From: Chimonanthus salicifolius
Lineage: Eukaryota > Streptophyta > Magnoliopsida > Laurales > Calycanthaceae
Direction: 5' to 3'
DNA: 64,000 nt
NCBI GenBank assembly: GCA_013350335.1
Contig: CM023541.1
Coordinates: 34,402,739 to 34,466,738 of the forward strand
Made by a program: the position numbers and the translations under genes. The notes beneath the pieces were generated by a model. That model had not been told where the DNA came from. It was given only the letters and a program-made list of their open reading frames with translations, and searched no databases. This document shows, in pieces, positions 10,968-23,927 of this stretch (its first letter is position 1; every line of letters starts with the position of its first letter).

Positions 10968-13340
10968 TTTTTTTCTTATAATAAATTACTGCTCGTTTGT
11001 GATCCTAGATTTAAAGTTAATAAAGATGAGGCCATTGCATGTGATGGTGAGGGCCCCACGTTATTGGTCGATTGGATGAAAAGGGGTTGGTCAGAGGTGG
11101 GACCCAGCTACAAAAGAAATGTGTCGGCTAAACTGGCCCCGGAATCTTTAACAAAAGAACGAAAGTGAGTTTTGTCGGTGACTCAGTTTTTTTTCTTTTG
11201 GTCACCACACTTTTTAAGGTTTTACAAGTTTTAAAACATTATTTTTCTAAAGTTTCTTAAGTGAGATTTTTTTTAAATAAAAATTTACTCTTTTATCAAG
11301 AGATGATAGTTTCATTTTAAATTAGTTTCATTCCCTTTTTATTCTTTAAATTGATATTAAATTTAAATATTTACATCATCAACAAAATTAAGTACTACTT
11401 TAAAAACTGAAGAATAATTTTACCTTGTCATCTTAACGGTAATAATAAGTGCAAATGGTTCAATTAGAAGTACGTGGGGTCAACCTCTTAAAATTTTAAA
11501 TTATTTTTTATTTTTAAAACACATAATATATATATTTTTAGATTTTGTGGAACTATTAAAGTCACCGTTGGATAGATTGAATGAGGGGATGAGATAAATC
11601 TTAAAAAAAAATTAATAAAATATTTGTTATTTGATGAATCCAATGGTGGATCTCATAGTTTTAGAAATATATATAATAGTTTTAGAGATGGACTCCACGT
11701 ATCTAATATTGATGTTGAAGCTTTTGTACTTATCCATGCCGTTAAGATGCCCGTATAAGACAATTCCTTATTTTATAGTGTCTCAATTATCTACTCTTTT
11801 TCAATTATTTTGAAAGTGGAAAATGAGTTGCCATTGAAGTTTGAAATCGTAGATTAGTTAATGAATTAACTAATTTTCATACATCATTGGTCATTTTATA
11901 CAATATTACGATCATTAATGACATGATCATCCTCATCAATCAAATAAATAGCATTGTATAATGAGGGAGGTCCTACTAAATGGTACTCTCACAAAGGATA
12001 TTATAGGGTAGATCTCATCTTGTAATGAAAAATATAGATGAATATATAAATTACTAATATGGGTTATCAACCTTTCTAAAATAACACCTATTTAATCATC
12101 CTAACTTTTAATTTTTTAAAGAAAAAAAACTATTAGATAAATATTTATGTCTATCCCAATTAATCCTTTAATGATAAATACATCAAATATACATTAGTGT
12201 ACTTCACCAAATTAAATCAATGAAGCAATGGTTTCAAGCTTTCCAAAATTATTTATGATTTGTTTGGTTCAATTAAAATAATATTTGACGAATCACATAT
12301 TTAAATGTTCATCTAAGCATCACTAATATGTAAATCATCATTTCATATTAAATCCTAAAATACACTGTTATCCATCACTTGGTACGTTTGACATAGAAAT
12401 ATGAATAATTTTTATTTTTTTATAAATGTCGGTATTGTTGTAATAGATGAAAATTTAGTCAAAGTAAATGATAAATTTTATTTTACTTTTATTAATAATT
12501 TAATATTTAAAATTAAATTATTTAAATAGGTCAGTGGTGTACATGTCTCCACAGCCGTCATCCAATCTGGAGAATGAGAAATATAAATATCGTGCTCCAA
12601 GATATCTTAATCTTGTAGACATTTAAAAAAACAAAAAATGGCCCCACTGTCTCTGTAGAGCGGGCAGCTTCTTTATAGTGGCAACGGGCAGATTCTTTAA
12701 CCCTGAAAAACGCTTGCTTGTGGGACCACTATGACAAGAAAGATTAAGCTATCCAAACGTTTAAAATAAAGGGCCCCACCTTTGTCAACACTCCTATTAT
12801 TTTACATTGGCACTTTGTAATCATGCAATGAATTATAATTTTTAGTCGAGAACAATTTTTTAATTTTTAAAAGTTATACATTTTTGGCTAAATATGTCGA
12901 TCATATTGATTATATCAGTTGAAATTTTATAAGTTGGTGAAGTAATTGAAGTTCTTCAAATATGATAGAAAGTTTTGAAAAAAAATCTGACGGTAAAAAC
13001 ATTTTTTTTAAAACTCACTGATATTTTTAAAATTTTATATTCTGACTTATGTTAAAAAAAAACTCAGCTAAAAATTTGGATTTAGCTGAAATTTGTATCT
13101 CAGTTGAATATACCTATTTATTTAGAGTTAGTGAGTTAACTCATGTGGGCCACATGAGAGGGGCACTACTATAATTTGCTTAAAGGGTGCAGTGTTGCAC
13201 TCTTTATAAGAACTCAATGCTCAAATTTTAACTCAAATTTCTGTGTTCTCCAATGCCTGGTCTAATGCTATATTTATAGGTCTTAAAATTACTAAAGAGA
13301 AGAATTAAAAAAAAAATAAAACAAGATAAAAGGGGTAACC
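10968..13340. other. AT-rich intergenic stretch
   Basis: No gene, tRNA or clear element end was recognised. It is AT-rich with isolated GC-richer patches (11035-11110, 12630-12780). Open frames are short and featureless. Confidence 0.5.
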
Positions 13341-14514
13341 TCGTCACTCATTGAGTCACGATTGCAGCTTGATCACGCACTGTGCCCAACTCGTCTTCCT
13401 CGTCTTTATGCTGGATTTTTGAATTTCCTTCTACATGTCTTTTTCGAATCGAGCTCGTCTCCTCTCTCTCCGAAGTCTCCTCCTTCTTCCTTACTCTGTT
13501 TTCCTTCTCTTTCTTATTTTTTCTCTTCTCCATTTTCTATATGTGGCGCCTGGGTTTCCTGTCAGGTGGATTTCCTTCTTCCTCTTCTCTTCCTTCTCTC
13601 TCAAACTCTTCCCTGTTGGGTTTTCTTGTTCTTATTCCTATTTTCATTCGTTCTTCCCTCTTTCTCACTATGTTCCTTTTATTCCCACTATGTTTTATTG
13701 CTCAAACCAGTGTCGTTTCTCCTTTGCTCACCGAGTCTGCTTGGACTCGATCCTTTCTTTCTCGCCCAATCACAACATTTCCTCTCCGTTTTTCTCTCTC
13801 AATTTCTTTCCACTCCTGCCTCTCTCAAATCTCAGTCTTGCTATTAGAGGAAAGGGTTAACCTTATGGTTGCCCTTCTATGTTTGTACCATACTATATTT
13901 GTAAGGTTCCCTATTAAGGGATTGTAACGTCTATTTATACAAGGAGTAATGAGAAAGGCCATTGAGCCAAAGTATTCCAAAATTCTATATGGTACAGAGC
14001 CATACATCGGTCTTTCACGATTCTCTCTACATTTGATTTTTGTTTCCTTTTATCCCACTGCTTCAGCGATGGTCCTATGATTGTCTCTCTCCAGATCGAG
14101 CTCTGTTACTGCTCATCTCCAATCGCCTCCACCGCTAGCAATTCCACTGCTGCAATTTGATTTTCCGATTGTGTGCGCTGAGATCCTCTACCTTGTTGAT
14201 CTATCCCTCCAGATCTGTGCCGATCCTCACCTTCTTCAACTGCACAAATCTCGCGTCCTCGCTGGTCGGATTCTTCTTGCCGCTACAACTGACGGCCGCA
14301 CTCTGCTCCATAGTCCAGTCGTCGCCCTATTCAGATATGCCTCCTCTATCGTTTTTTTGCCTTTCTTTGCTACAGAGATCTCTCTTAGGCGATCCCCACC
14401 ACCCAGGTCTGCAGATCTGCCCTTCACCAGATCTGCAACTGCACAAACTCTCGGCGTTCTTCTCCATCTTCAGATCTGTTACTCGCTGTGCTCAACCAAC
14501 TCAATCGCCTGGCC
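13341..14514 (+). other. CT-rich stretch with copia-like primer-binding site
   Basis: About 13360-13850 is strongly pyrimidine-rich; its overlapping Ser/Phe/Leu-rich frames in all three phases are composition artefacts. At 13990-14001 TGGTACAGAGCC, preceded by CCAAAATTCTATA, resembles the TGGTATCAGAGCC primer-binding site of copia-type elements. The part before it may be LTR and the part after it untranslated gag leader. The whole is cut by the solo LTR that starts at 14515. Family and LTR boundaries could not be settled. Confidence 0.35.
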
Positions 14515-17431
14515 TGTAGCGCCCCTCCCTCTCCCCATTTTTATCAGAGTATTTATTTTGAGTATTTAGACGGGAAGAGAGGGGAGAGCGCTACGACGGA
14601 GTCAAGTCCGAGTCCGAAGACTTGACACTCGACTGGCCCAACTAGTGCGTGAACATGAACAGAGTCCATGTGACATTTGCAACACACTATCTTAAAACCT
14701 GCGTAAATAAGTACATACATTTGATACATTTGAATGATAGACATTCTCAATCCAAAGCAAAGCATATCAATCCTATGAAAGTTAAATATCCAATAAAATG
14801 TTCAACCTCATCATCTAAAAGTTTATACATTATCAATCTAACTTTCAATCACATAACTCCTATATAAATACTTATTCTCAAAATGTAAACAAAAGAAACG
14901 ATGTCCTCTTCTACTTCCTAAATGTCAAAATGGAACGCTCTACGAATTCTTTCTCCTACTTTCATAAACGACTTTTGCATGGCTATTGCTTGGTCCTGCC
15001 TCATCACCTTTCTTACTTCCTGCATCAGTTTCTAAAAGAAAAGATTTGTGGGCTTAGTCAACGCCCAGTAGAAATTCCCATCGAGTGGGTACCAACATGT
15101 GATATATATATAAAACCGGGATAAAACATATATATGTTATTCATATCATATAGTTCATTTGAAAATCATCCCCATCCCATATTTCAAAATCAGTTCATAT
15201 TTCATACTCATAAAGCATTCATGTTTATTTTGTAATCATCCATATAAATCAGAATCGTATATACATATAACGCATTTAGAAATCATCATGATGCACTATG
15301 CCATGGTGACATGAATTGATGCACGCCCTTCTCATACCCCATGCATTAATCACTATCTCATTCTCATTCAATAGTTATAATCATTGGCCATTTTGTCTGT
15401 AGCTTTCCTGGGGCATCAGCTGGGAGCTACTATCCAATACTAGCATTTAACCGGGACTACCGTGGGAGTTCTACACACTCATATTCCTGCGCAGGTTTCG
15501 GACTTCTTCTGACCCTGGAGCTTTCTTCCCAATTATTATGCCATACTTTATAAACCATGGACGCGGCCATATACAATGGTTAATTTATTTCAAATACTTC
15601 CGGTTAAAGTATATCATCTCTTTAACCTTTGACTCATGTATTCTCATCCCACTTATATGCATGCATTTAATGTCTATGCATTGATAAGTTAAACATGTTT
15701 GACAACATATAGGAAATACGTTATATTCAAAACTAGCCTTTATCAAATCATGCATTCAAATTAGCTTATAATTCAAATATACATAAGTAATCACTTGATA
15801 CTTCAATAATGTAGGAAATCCTACTTGATCACTGAAATTCCGCGAATGAGCGAGCTACGTGATACGTACGACTCCTAGATCACCTTCCGATCCTCTGGTT
15901 ATTTCCATGAATCAAAATACAATAAATCGCATGATCAGTTTGTGTCATTGTTTTCCAAATCCATACTTATTACTTTCATTAATTTCCATTTAGTGATATC
16001 TCATTAATCCTCTGTTCATGTTCAACCCAAAAGTGTGGGGTTAAAGGTCATACAACCTCAACACAATGGGTTCGGAACTCGGGTCATCCTTTTCTCGGAA
16101 CTTCCGAAGCTTGTTCTGAAGCTTCGGAACATCAAGGTTTTCCTTCTGATCATTCCGAGGTATAGTGCTCACTGGTCTTGTTCTGAACTTGACCTCGGTA
16201 CTTCCGAGTCAAGTTCTGAGACTTCAGAACTTCAATTCTTCCCTTGGTACTTCCGAAAGACTTACTGGTTTCAGTTCTACATAACAATGCTTGGAACGTG
16301 ACATCAGTACTTCCGAGCCAGGTTCTGAGACTTGGGTTCTCATTTGGACTTAACTAAATTCTAAATTCTTTTTTTGAATTCAATCTCCTCGGAACTTAAC
16401 CTCGGAACGACTAAGACAGGTTCCGAGACAACATTCCTTCCGAGGGTCCTCGGAACATCATTGTTCCTTCGGAACTTGTCTCAGATGTTCCGAGACAGGT
16501 TCCGAAACCTGTTTTCTATAGACAGTCATCTGCAAAATTCTGCATATGCGGACCGGGTTCCTTGAACTCGAAAATCATACCTGGGTGGGTTATTAGTCCT
16601 GTTCTTTCAATCTAACCCCTTAGATTTATTTCCTATGTGATTTATCACGTCCTTAAGGATTAAAATTTATAATTTAGTATATAATTTCACGCTGAATTGG
16701 GGAAATACTTGAAAATCCCTCAAATCTTTCCTATTCTTATTCCCTAAACTCAAATTCATCTAGGGTCAGTTCTAAATCATTTTAAACTTTAAATTAAACA
16801 TAAACATTAAATTTGGATGGGAGACCTACCTTAAATTGAACCTTTCCAAAATCCTTTCATCTTTCCTTCTTCTCCTTTCCTTCCCTTCTTCTTGATTCCT
16901 TCCTTACTTGAGTTCTTTCGGTAGAGAAAATGATGAATGGATATTGCCGTGTGAAATAAAAGAGAGGAAGAGAGTATCGTGTGTGCATGATAGTAAAAAT
17001 GGGAGAGAACTGCCGTGCAAATGGGGTGGGGACGGGTGAGTGCCGTGCGCATGAAATAGGGGAGTGGATTTTGCCGGGCGTACATGAGAAGTGGAACAGA
17101 CTTTTGCCGTGTGTGACACTCTCAAACCGAGTGGTGGCTTTCTTTTTCTTTTTATTCCTTAATTGCCCTTGAATTATTAAGTATAGCATTGGGCCACCTC
17201 TTCCATGTGGTGTGCCACGCCGTCGCCCATGTGGTGTGATACCACATCACCAACTCCTTTTAAATAAATTTAATGAATTTATTCCCATCATACTACCCGA
17301 CATTAATTTATAGTTTAATTTCATAAATTAAATTCCACTTAATTTCTAAAAATTACTTAATTAATCTCGTTAATCTCAATTAATTAATAAAATATTATTT
17401 TTTAGAACTCTTAAAATTTCAAGATGTCACA
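14515..17431 (-). mobile_element. Solo LTR, Ty3/gypsy-type (about 2.9 kb)
   Basis: It begins TGTAGCGCCCC and ends AAGATGTCACA, i.e. TG...CA. In the minus direction it runs TGTGACATCTTG to GGGGCGCTACA, an end pair familiar from Del/Tekay-type chromovirus LTRs. Flanks are TGGCC (14510-14514) and TGTCC (17432-17436), a 5-bp target duplication with one mismatch. No polyprotein frame lies inside or alongside, so it is a solo LTR. A stretch rich in CGGAAC / TTCCGA motifs lies at 16070-16510. The block at 15047-15071 (minus: CTACTGGGC...AAGCCCAC) is similar to a block in the other large LTRs here. Confidence 0.65.
16070..16510. repeat. Interspersed CGGAAC/TTCCGAG motif repeats inside the LTR
   Basis: Short phrases such as TTCGGAAC, ACTTCCGAG, TTCTGAGACTT and GGTTCCGAGAC recur about every 20-40 bases on both strands. 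The spacing is irregular, so it is not a simple tandem array. It may be a degenerate LTR minisatellite. Confidence 0.6.
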
Positions 17432-17436
17432 TGTCC

Positions 17437-18618
17437 GTTCTCGCTCAGTGCCACTGCTCAAATCTATTAAACTGTTGAAAATAAAGTCCATTAAATCATT
17501 ACTCTTCTTTATTTTTCAGATAAAAATAAAACCATTAGATATAATCAATATTTATGATGTTCAATCTTTTTTTTTTTCTATAACTAGGAAATCTCTGAGG
17601 TAGACCCAACAAGACTAATCCCCAGGGTCCACATCGCCAGTGCCCACACAGCTGGCCCGAGTAAGTCAGGTGGTGACACAATGAATCAATTTTATAACAT
17701 GAGGGAGCAAACTCCATGCCAAGGACAACGAGGCTACACACCCGGTGGATTATGATGCTCAATCTAATGATTAAGATGTATCAAATGAACATAGAAATAT
17801 ATTAAATTTAAATTTAAAAGAGAAAATAATGATTTTAATGATCTAATTTATCGTAAAATAAGCCCATATCAAACTCTTGTTCTTGGCGGGCAAACAAACA
17901 TTTTATAATTAGCCCATCAAATATTATCCAAAACCACTTGCGATTGACGAGATGAGAGGGGCCTCTCGAATGCCTAAGTTGTATTGTCGGAGGGACTTAT
18001 TTGTATTTTTTGACTTTTAGGATTTTATATTTTGTCTTTTGTTTTATTTTCGAGCGGTTTCTAGCTCATAAATCCCTTTGTATTTTTTTCAAGTTCTTGT
18101 TTTTACTCTTTTTCTTCTACTTTTATTATTTTAATAATGAAATATTCTCTTATTATCATTAAAAAATATTATCCAAAACAATTTGTTTCCTACCGTAGAC
18201 TCGCTGATGCAAGGCATTTTGTCGCTACGAGACAAGATGAAGGGATGTAGATACATCCTCTACTAAAAACTTAAAATCCAAGGAAAATAAAATATTAATT
18301 GATGTTATTAGATTTCAAAGTTTTCAATAAGATATTTATCGGAGCCCATGAATGCACCAATAATTGATTGATTTTGTCTAACTCATATACATTATATCAA
18401 TTGAAATATCATTTATTTTTAATATCTCACATTTGTCATTTTTTCATAACTACTTGATAAAATCCAATATTTTATCCCTCTATTGCAATTTATGGAATTT
18501 AAAAAGTTGAAAATCTAAAAAATTGAGGAAAAGAGAGTTGTTTACCACACTATTTTATTTTGGACAAATGGTACGATTATGATCTATTCAAACACTCAAA
18601 CAATGGGAATATTATCAA
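17437..18618. other. Intergenic stretch with a LINE-like 3' end
   Basis: No gene was seen. At about 18030-18170 a T-rich stretch ends with TTTTAATAATGAAATATTCTC and A-rich sequence, which resembles the 3' end of plant L1-type LINEs (TAATGAAAT...TCATTA then poly-A). A GC-richer patch at 17580-17760 is unassigned. Confidence 0.35.
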
Positions 18619-18998
18619 AGCTAGCGATCCTCCCATCGGCATTTTGTGTAACCCGACGCGGGTTTTACTGTATTGCCCATTTTGCTCTTTGAACTGTCTC
18701 GCCGAACCCTTCGAATCAGCTCGCCGGATCAGTGACCCTTCCACTGCAGTATAAATCAGCTCATTGACTGGCTCACTGAAATTTATCTAAGTGAGATTGT
18801 TTTTTCATACAGAACAGTAAATCAGATCACTGATCGAATCACTGATCGGATCACTGAAATCAAATCACTGATCGGATCACTGAAATCAAATCACTGATTT
18901 TTTTTTTTAAATGCTTTCGTACAGTGGAAGGGTAAAATGGACAATACCCTAAATCTCGTGTCTCGTTACATAAAATGTTCGTGGGATGATCGCTACCC
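18619..18998. mobile_element. MITE 1, Mutator-type (380 bp)
   Basis: About 70 bp at the left (GCTAGCGATCCTCCCA... through ATTGCCCATTTTGC) is matched in inverse by the right end (GGGTAGCGATCATCCC... through ATTGTCCATTTTACC read inward). The flanking nonamers TATTATCAA and TATTATTGA agree at 7 of 9 positions, fitting a worn 9-bp MULE-type duplication. The centre is filled with degenerate GATCACTGAT(C/T)GGATCACTGA repeats. Confidence 0.75.
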
Positions 18999-19042
18999 TA
19001 TTATTGATATATTACTCACATTTATCATACTAATATCTAATA

Positions 19043-19366
19043 GGGTAGCGATCTTCCCACAAAAGGTTTGTGTAACCAGACACGAGTTTTAGGGTATTGC
19101 CAATTTTACCCTTCACATGAACAGTAAATTTCGGTGAGTCGATTTTACTGTTCATGCGAAGGGTAAAATTTTGGTGAGATGATTTTATTGTTCATGCCAA
19201 ATTTTGGTGAGCCAATTTTATTGTTCACGTGAAGAGTAATATTTCGACGAGCCGATTTTACTATTCACGTGAAATTTCGATGAGCCGATTTTACTGAGTT
19301 GGTGAGTTGATTTTACTGTTCATGCGAAGGGTATTACATAGAACTCCCGTGGAAGGATCGGTGCCC
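19043..19366. mobile_element. MITE 2, same family, with perfect 9-bp target duplication
   Basis: It begins GGGTAGCGATCTTCCCAC and ends GGAAGGATCGGTGCCC. The nonamer TATCTAATA lies immediately outside both ends (19034-19042 and 19367-19375), a perfect 9-bp duplication diagnostic of Mutator-type insertion. The body has four or five degenerate GAGCCGATTTTACTGTTCA repeats. It sits 44 bp from MITE 1. Confidence 0.88.
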
Positions 19367-19501
19367 TATCTAATATGCACTATCAATGTTTTTGTATCCT
19401 TACTCTCCTAAGTAATTGATATGCTACATCATTTATTGTAATCTATCTTGAATTGTAATTTGACAATGATTCAATTAAGTTCTTATATTAGATAAATTTA
19501 G

Positions 19502-19502
<1 letters not shown>

Positions 19503-19561
<59 letters not shown>
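19503..19561. repeat. (TA)n microsatellite, about 29 units
   Basis: Uninterrupted TA dinucleotides over 59 bases. Confidence 0.98.
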
Positions 19562-19565
<4 letters not shown>

Positions 19566-19784
19566 TCTATTTTTAAAATAATACTTTTTTTAGATAAGAG
19601 TTTATTTTAAGAAGTTTATAAACCAAGCTTGGATGACTAATGAACACTTTTTTATCTTGACCCGTCAATAGATAAACTTTAACAAAGTCATTCAATGTTC
19701 AAAATATAATGATATCAAGCTTACTATTAATTTTTATGTTAACTATGTAAAACAAATTAAACTATTTTAATTTACTTGTGGAAA

Positions 19785-19920
19785 ACCGCAGGATACTCAG
19801 TGTAAAACTTCTGCAGGTGAGTCCACTACCCCTAAGACATACCAAGGTTAGGCTATGGAGGCTTGAACTCGCAACTTCCCACTTTCTGAAGTGGGAGGCA
19901 ACCATTTAAACTATATTTAA
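19785..19920 (-). repeat. tRNA-derived SINE-like fragment
   Basis: On the minus strand it reads TAGTTTAAATGGTTGC (A-box-like), an anticodon-arm-like hairpin CCCACTT...AAGTGGG, then GCGAGTTCAAGCC (B-box-like). Order and spacing fit a tRNA-derived head, but the acceptor stem cannot be closed, so it is not a tRNA gene. Downstream boundary unclear. Confidence 0.5.
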
Positions 19921-20486
19921 TTAAACATATATTAAATTGTGGACCCTGAACTTAAATGTACATAAATTAATTATGACCTAAATAACTATAGTGCAATCTA
20001 TAGCTTATTTCATAATATTTATTGAAATTCTCCAATATGTTAAATCTTTAATCTAAAATTGATAAAAAAAAAAAAAGGTTTTTATGATTTTATTCAATAG
20101 TAGATTTGTGATATTGAATTGATTAATTTTTCATAAATGATAATCAGTAAAGTGGGACTCACCAAACATGCTGACGCTGATGTCAACATGATGTCAACAT
20201 GATTTAGAATTGAATGCATTTTTTTAACATTTCTTAGATTCTTATTTTCTCCTTTGAGGATGCGCTTTGGATCATGTATCCAACTAAAGAAAGAAAAAGC
20301 TTAAAGAAACAGATATGAAAGAATCTTAGCTCATGTCAACAGAGAAAAGACACTATTGGTTATTTTTTACCTTTTTATCCAGGGTAACAAATTTGGGTTT
20401 TAGTCTTTGTGGGGGAATTAAAATCAATCACAAATTACACCTATTGAGAAAATTAAGACCCAAAATTTATTTTGTCAAGCATAGAT

Positions 20487-20670
20487 GTAAAAAAATGATG
20501 GTCACGAACTCGTTTTAAGAAGGAAATAAGAGCCCTAAGTTCTATTCTCATTCCACTCTAAACGATCACTCCCGTACAATTACCCAATATATATAGTAAG
20601 GAGATTTAGACATGCGTTAAAAATTAGTCATGTGCTCTATGAAATCTGAACACCTCGGTAAAAAATAAGA
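20487..20670 (+). repeat. SINE-like family copy 1 (diverged)
   Basis: It shares the order GATGGTCACGAACTCG, a degenerate anticodon-like part, TTCTATTCTCATTCCACTCTAAA, GATCACTCCCGTACAATTA, and TTAGTCATGTGCTCT...AACACCTCGGT with copies at 34968, 43399 and 44867. It is the most diverged of the four. Confidence 0.6.
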
Positions 20671-20877
20671 AAAACAGCTATCTTTTCAAATTAGGATGTA
20701 AATTTTGAAAGAGGCTCTACAAAATAAGACATTTATCCTAAGGTCATTTAGCAAAATGAATGGAGTGAAATTACAACATGCCCAGCACGATGTCTGAGTA
20801 GACACAAGAGTCCACATGAGTGAAGAGGTCCACTTTATGATAAATTTAACTAGTGGACTTATTAAGATATCTCCTTT

Positions 20878-21160
20878 GAATTTCAAAAGCATTGAATATC
20901 ATTTTCATTAAATTATTTTCACAAAAAAGTTCTAAATTTGAAATTATCTCAGAGTGAAATCTGAAAAAAACTGATAAAAATAATTTAAAATGGTCAAAAT
21001 CGATAAAATAACTCTAAAATTGAATAACTTCCTTTTAAACATTTTTAAATTTAAAAATATTGGTGAAAATAACTTGAAAATCGTTTGATAATATTTTAAA
21101 AAAAAAACCAGTATCGACCAATACAGTATAAGCCGATAGTGGCTGATAAAATTATATAAA
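20878..21160. repeat. Dispersed repeat with CAGTATCGACCAATA core
   Basis: It has the same order of phrases as 47810-48140: TTAAATTATTTTCACAAAA, TTTGAAATTATCT, AAAATGGTCAAA, CAGTAT(C/T)(G/A)ACCAATA. No open frame and no clear ends were found. It may be a piece of an old non-autonomous element. Confidence 0.5.
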
Positions 21161-23927
21161 TTAAACATGTGAATAAAATGAGTCAACAATGTTTCTCACA
21201 GTGCATGATATTTTTGAGAGTCCTTACTCCAGATTGATTGTTTTGTTATTATAAGTTGTTATTATAGACCGAGAAATATTTTTTGAAAAACATCAAAATA
21301 CTTACATAAACTTTTTAAATTTGAACGGATATTTAAAACTCAGATGTAAGTGAAAGATGTTTTTGAGAGTTTAAATCGTGTTATTGTCATTGTAAGTTGC
21401 TCCAATGTTGCAATGTTTCATGAAATGGAGATTTATAGCAAATTAGAGCCTATTTTCTTTTATTGTAGGGACTTTATTCAATTAAATTCTTCAGATATAC
21501 ATATTTTCTTATGTATATATATCAGATTCAAATGATGAAGAGTGACTATACGAGAAGTGGATAAAGACGTTTGAATAAGAATCGGACTCAATAGCTTATT
21601 AAAATGTCAAATGGGACTAAAATTGTATAAATGAGTGGCCTATAAGGTATATAAATGAGTTAAGGTGATGATGTTTTTTATTTGAAAATGCTCAATTTTT
21701 AGGTTCAAAAGTGAATTGCAAAGAAGAATTACACGGGATTATTTTGATTTTAGTTAAATCCTTGCTAGCATGTAAGAGAATAGATTCCCCATGACCAACT
21801 ACAAAAGGAATCTACACCTAATTGCCGTGAACTTCCTTGATTTTTTATAGTAACTTTACAGGTACAGATGATAATGAGGATTATATTATAATATTTCAGT
21901 GATATAATTTCAAAAGGGACATGCTAAGATATTGATTGAAACTTTGAGGTTTATAAGGTCCCACGTTACAGCCAAGAGGACCAAACTTTATGATTTAAAG
22001 GTCCAATTTTGCAATTATGGCTTGGCTTTTTTTGTTAAAGCTCAATTGATTAATTGTGCCAAACGCGATCTTAACACGCAAGAGAATAATTTAAAAGAAT
22101 ATTTATAAATGTAACAGAAATAGTCAAATCACACTTTATTGAAAGTTAGCACAATAATTTTTGTAATGTTGTCGACAATTTATGGGAGAATAATATACAC
22201 ACCCCTATTTTGTTTCATTATATAGTATATACTTTTTTTTCATTTTTATATAATTCCCATTTTACCCTTCTATCAGTTCTATCTCTCATTTTTCAGAAAA
22301 AGATGAGCATGAGAAAGAGTAATGAGAGAAGGGTAAAATAGAAATTATATATTAAAAAAGGGAAAGAGGTGTATAATGAAAGAAAACAGGAGTGTCTATA
22401 TTATTACCCCAATTTATGTTTGATGATAGCTTTTGAATGAATAAAAATTCTAAAATTAGAGTGTAAATTTTTATCTTAACAGTCACTTCTCATGTCAATT
22501 ATAGAGGACTTTAAACATAGGAATCCTTTATATTGAACGTGAGACTAATATCATGTGCATGTGTTAACCTCTCAATCTACACACTGGTGAGTCAATAAAG
22601 AGTAATTTCATGGCAAGTGACACAGAGAAATTTGAGTGTGATTGAACTTATAAACCTCCTTTCATAAAGAAATTTTTTTACTGTCAGACCAACTTTCTCT
22701 GAATTAAATAAATTGATTTTATATATGTTGATATATATTGTAGTTTCTTTTAATGATAAGTTAGGTATTCATTCAAAAGAAATGGAAGCCCTAAAAAGAA
22801 AGAGAAACAAACCCAGCTTGGGCCATGCAAAGGAGCCAACAAGCTGGGCCAGGCCAACAAACTCTGCAAAACAAAGAAGGCAAGAGACAAAGGCGCACAG
22901 CCCGGGCCAAGCCAGGAAACTCATTGGCAAGAATGATGCTAAGTAGTGTAATATTTATATAAATATTGATGATTTTCAAAAAAAATCTTTTAAATGTTGT
23001 TTCGATCAATTTTCATGTTAAATCTTACATTATGTATAAAGCTAAAAAATTAATTGAAATTTCAAAAAAATTCAGCAGAAATTTGAGCTGAATCATAAAC
23101 TTGAAATTTATGCTCAAATTTTTTTGAATTTAAAAAAAAAATAGATAAAATTTAAGGCTAAAATTTGAACAGTTTTAACTAAAAAATTGATATAAATTTC
23201 AAGTTAAATTTTCAGAAAATTTAACCTGGAAATTTTGCTGAAATTTAAGAAATTTTAAGCTGGAAATTTGGGCCATGAATATTTGGTTAAATTTCAGCTG
23301 AAATTTCGAAAATATACAATTGAAATGAATTTTTTTAGTTGAAATTTTTAGCTAATTTTTTCAAAAAAATTGGCTAAAATTTTGGAAATTTTGCATTGCA
23401 ATAATTTTTTTCTTAATTCAACTGAAATTTTGGCTTAATCAATTTATATTTACCATTTAAATTAAAAATACTCCACAAAAGAGAACTTTATATGCTCATG
23501 CTAGAGTTTCTGTTTTCCCTATTTTCTCATATTTTCAATATTTTTTATAAAAATTAAAAAAAATGTATAAGAGAGAATGTGTATCAGTAATTTATCACAA
23601 AAAAAATACATATTACCAATACTCCCGTATCGACAAGGTATAGGTGGACATTTTTTATACACCTGGGTGAAGCTACGACAAGCTCAGCTCTGTCTACTTA
23701 GGTGAATGAGCACTAATGTTGGTAATGACAAATTTAAGCCATTCAAACAATTATTTTCTTCTTTAGATTTAGATTTAGTATTGAATTATTGATTGATGTC
23801 CATTTAATGCATTATTGTCGTTGAATTGAACATCGTAAATTTAAATATTTTTAATTGTTTTATTTTTACCTTAAAAAGTTAAAACTATTTGACAGACCTT
23901 ATTTTAGATAGTTTGGTTGTGACGACC
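21161..23927. other. Intergenic stretch, AT-rich, with GAAATTT repeats
   Basis: No gene was recognised. From about 23040 to 23450 the sequence is a degenerate series of GCTGAAATTT / AAATTTCAGC phrases on both strands. A GC-richer patch at 22780-22930 carries GGGCCA motifs but no coherent frame. Confidence 0.5.

Noticed and set aside
13362..13927. Long overlapping open frames of 140-181 codons
   Set aside because: All three phases are open because the DNA is C/T-rich; products are Ser/Phe/Leu low-complexity with no domain.
19785..19920. tRNA gene
   Set aside because: Only an anticodon-arm hairpin and A/B-box-like motifs; no acceptor stem pairing, so scored as SINE-like.
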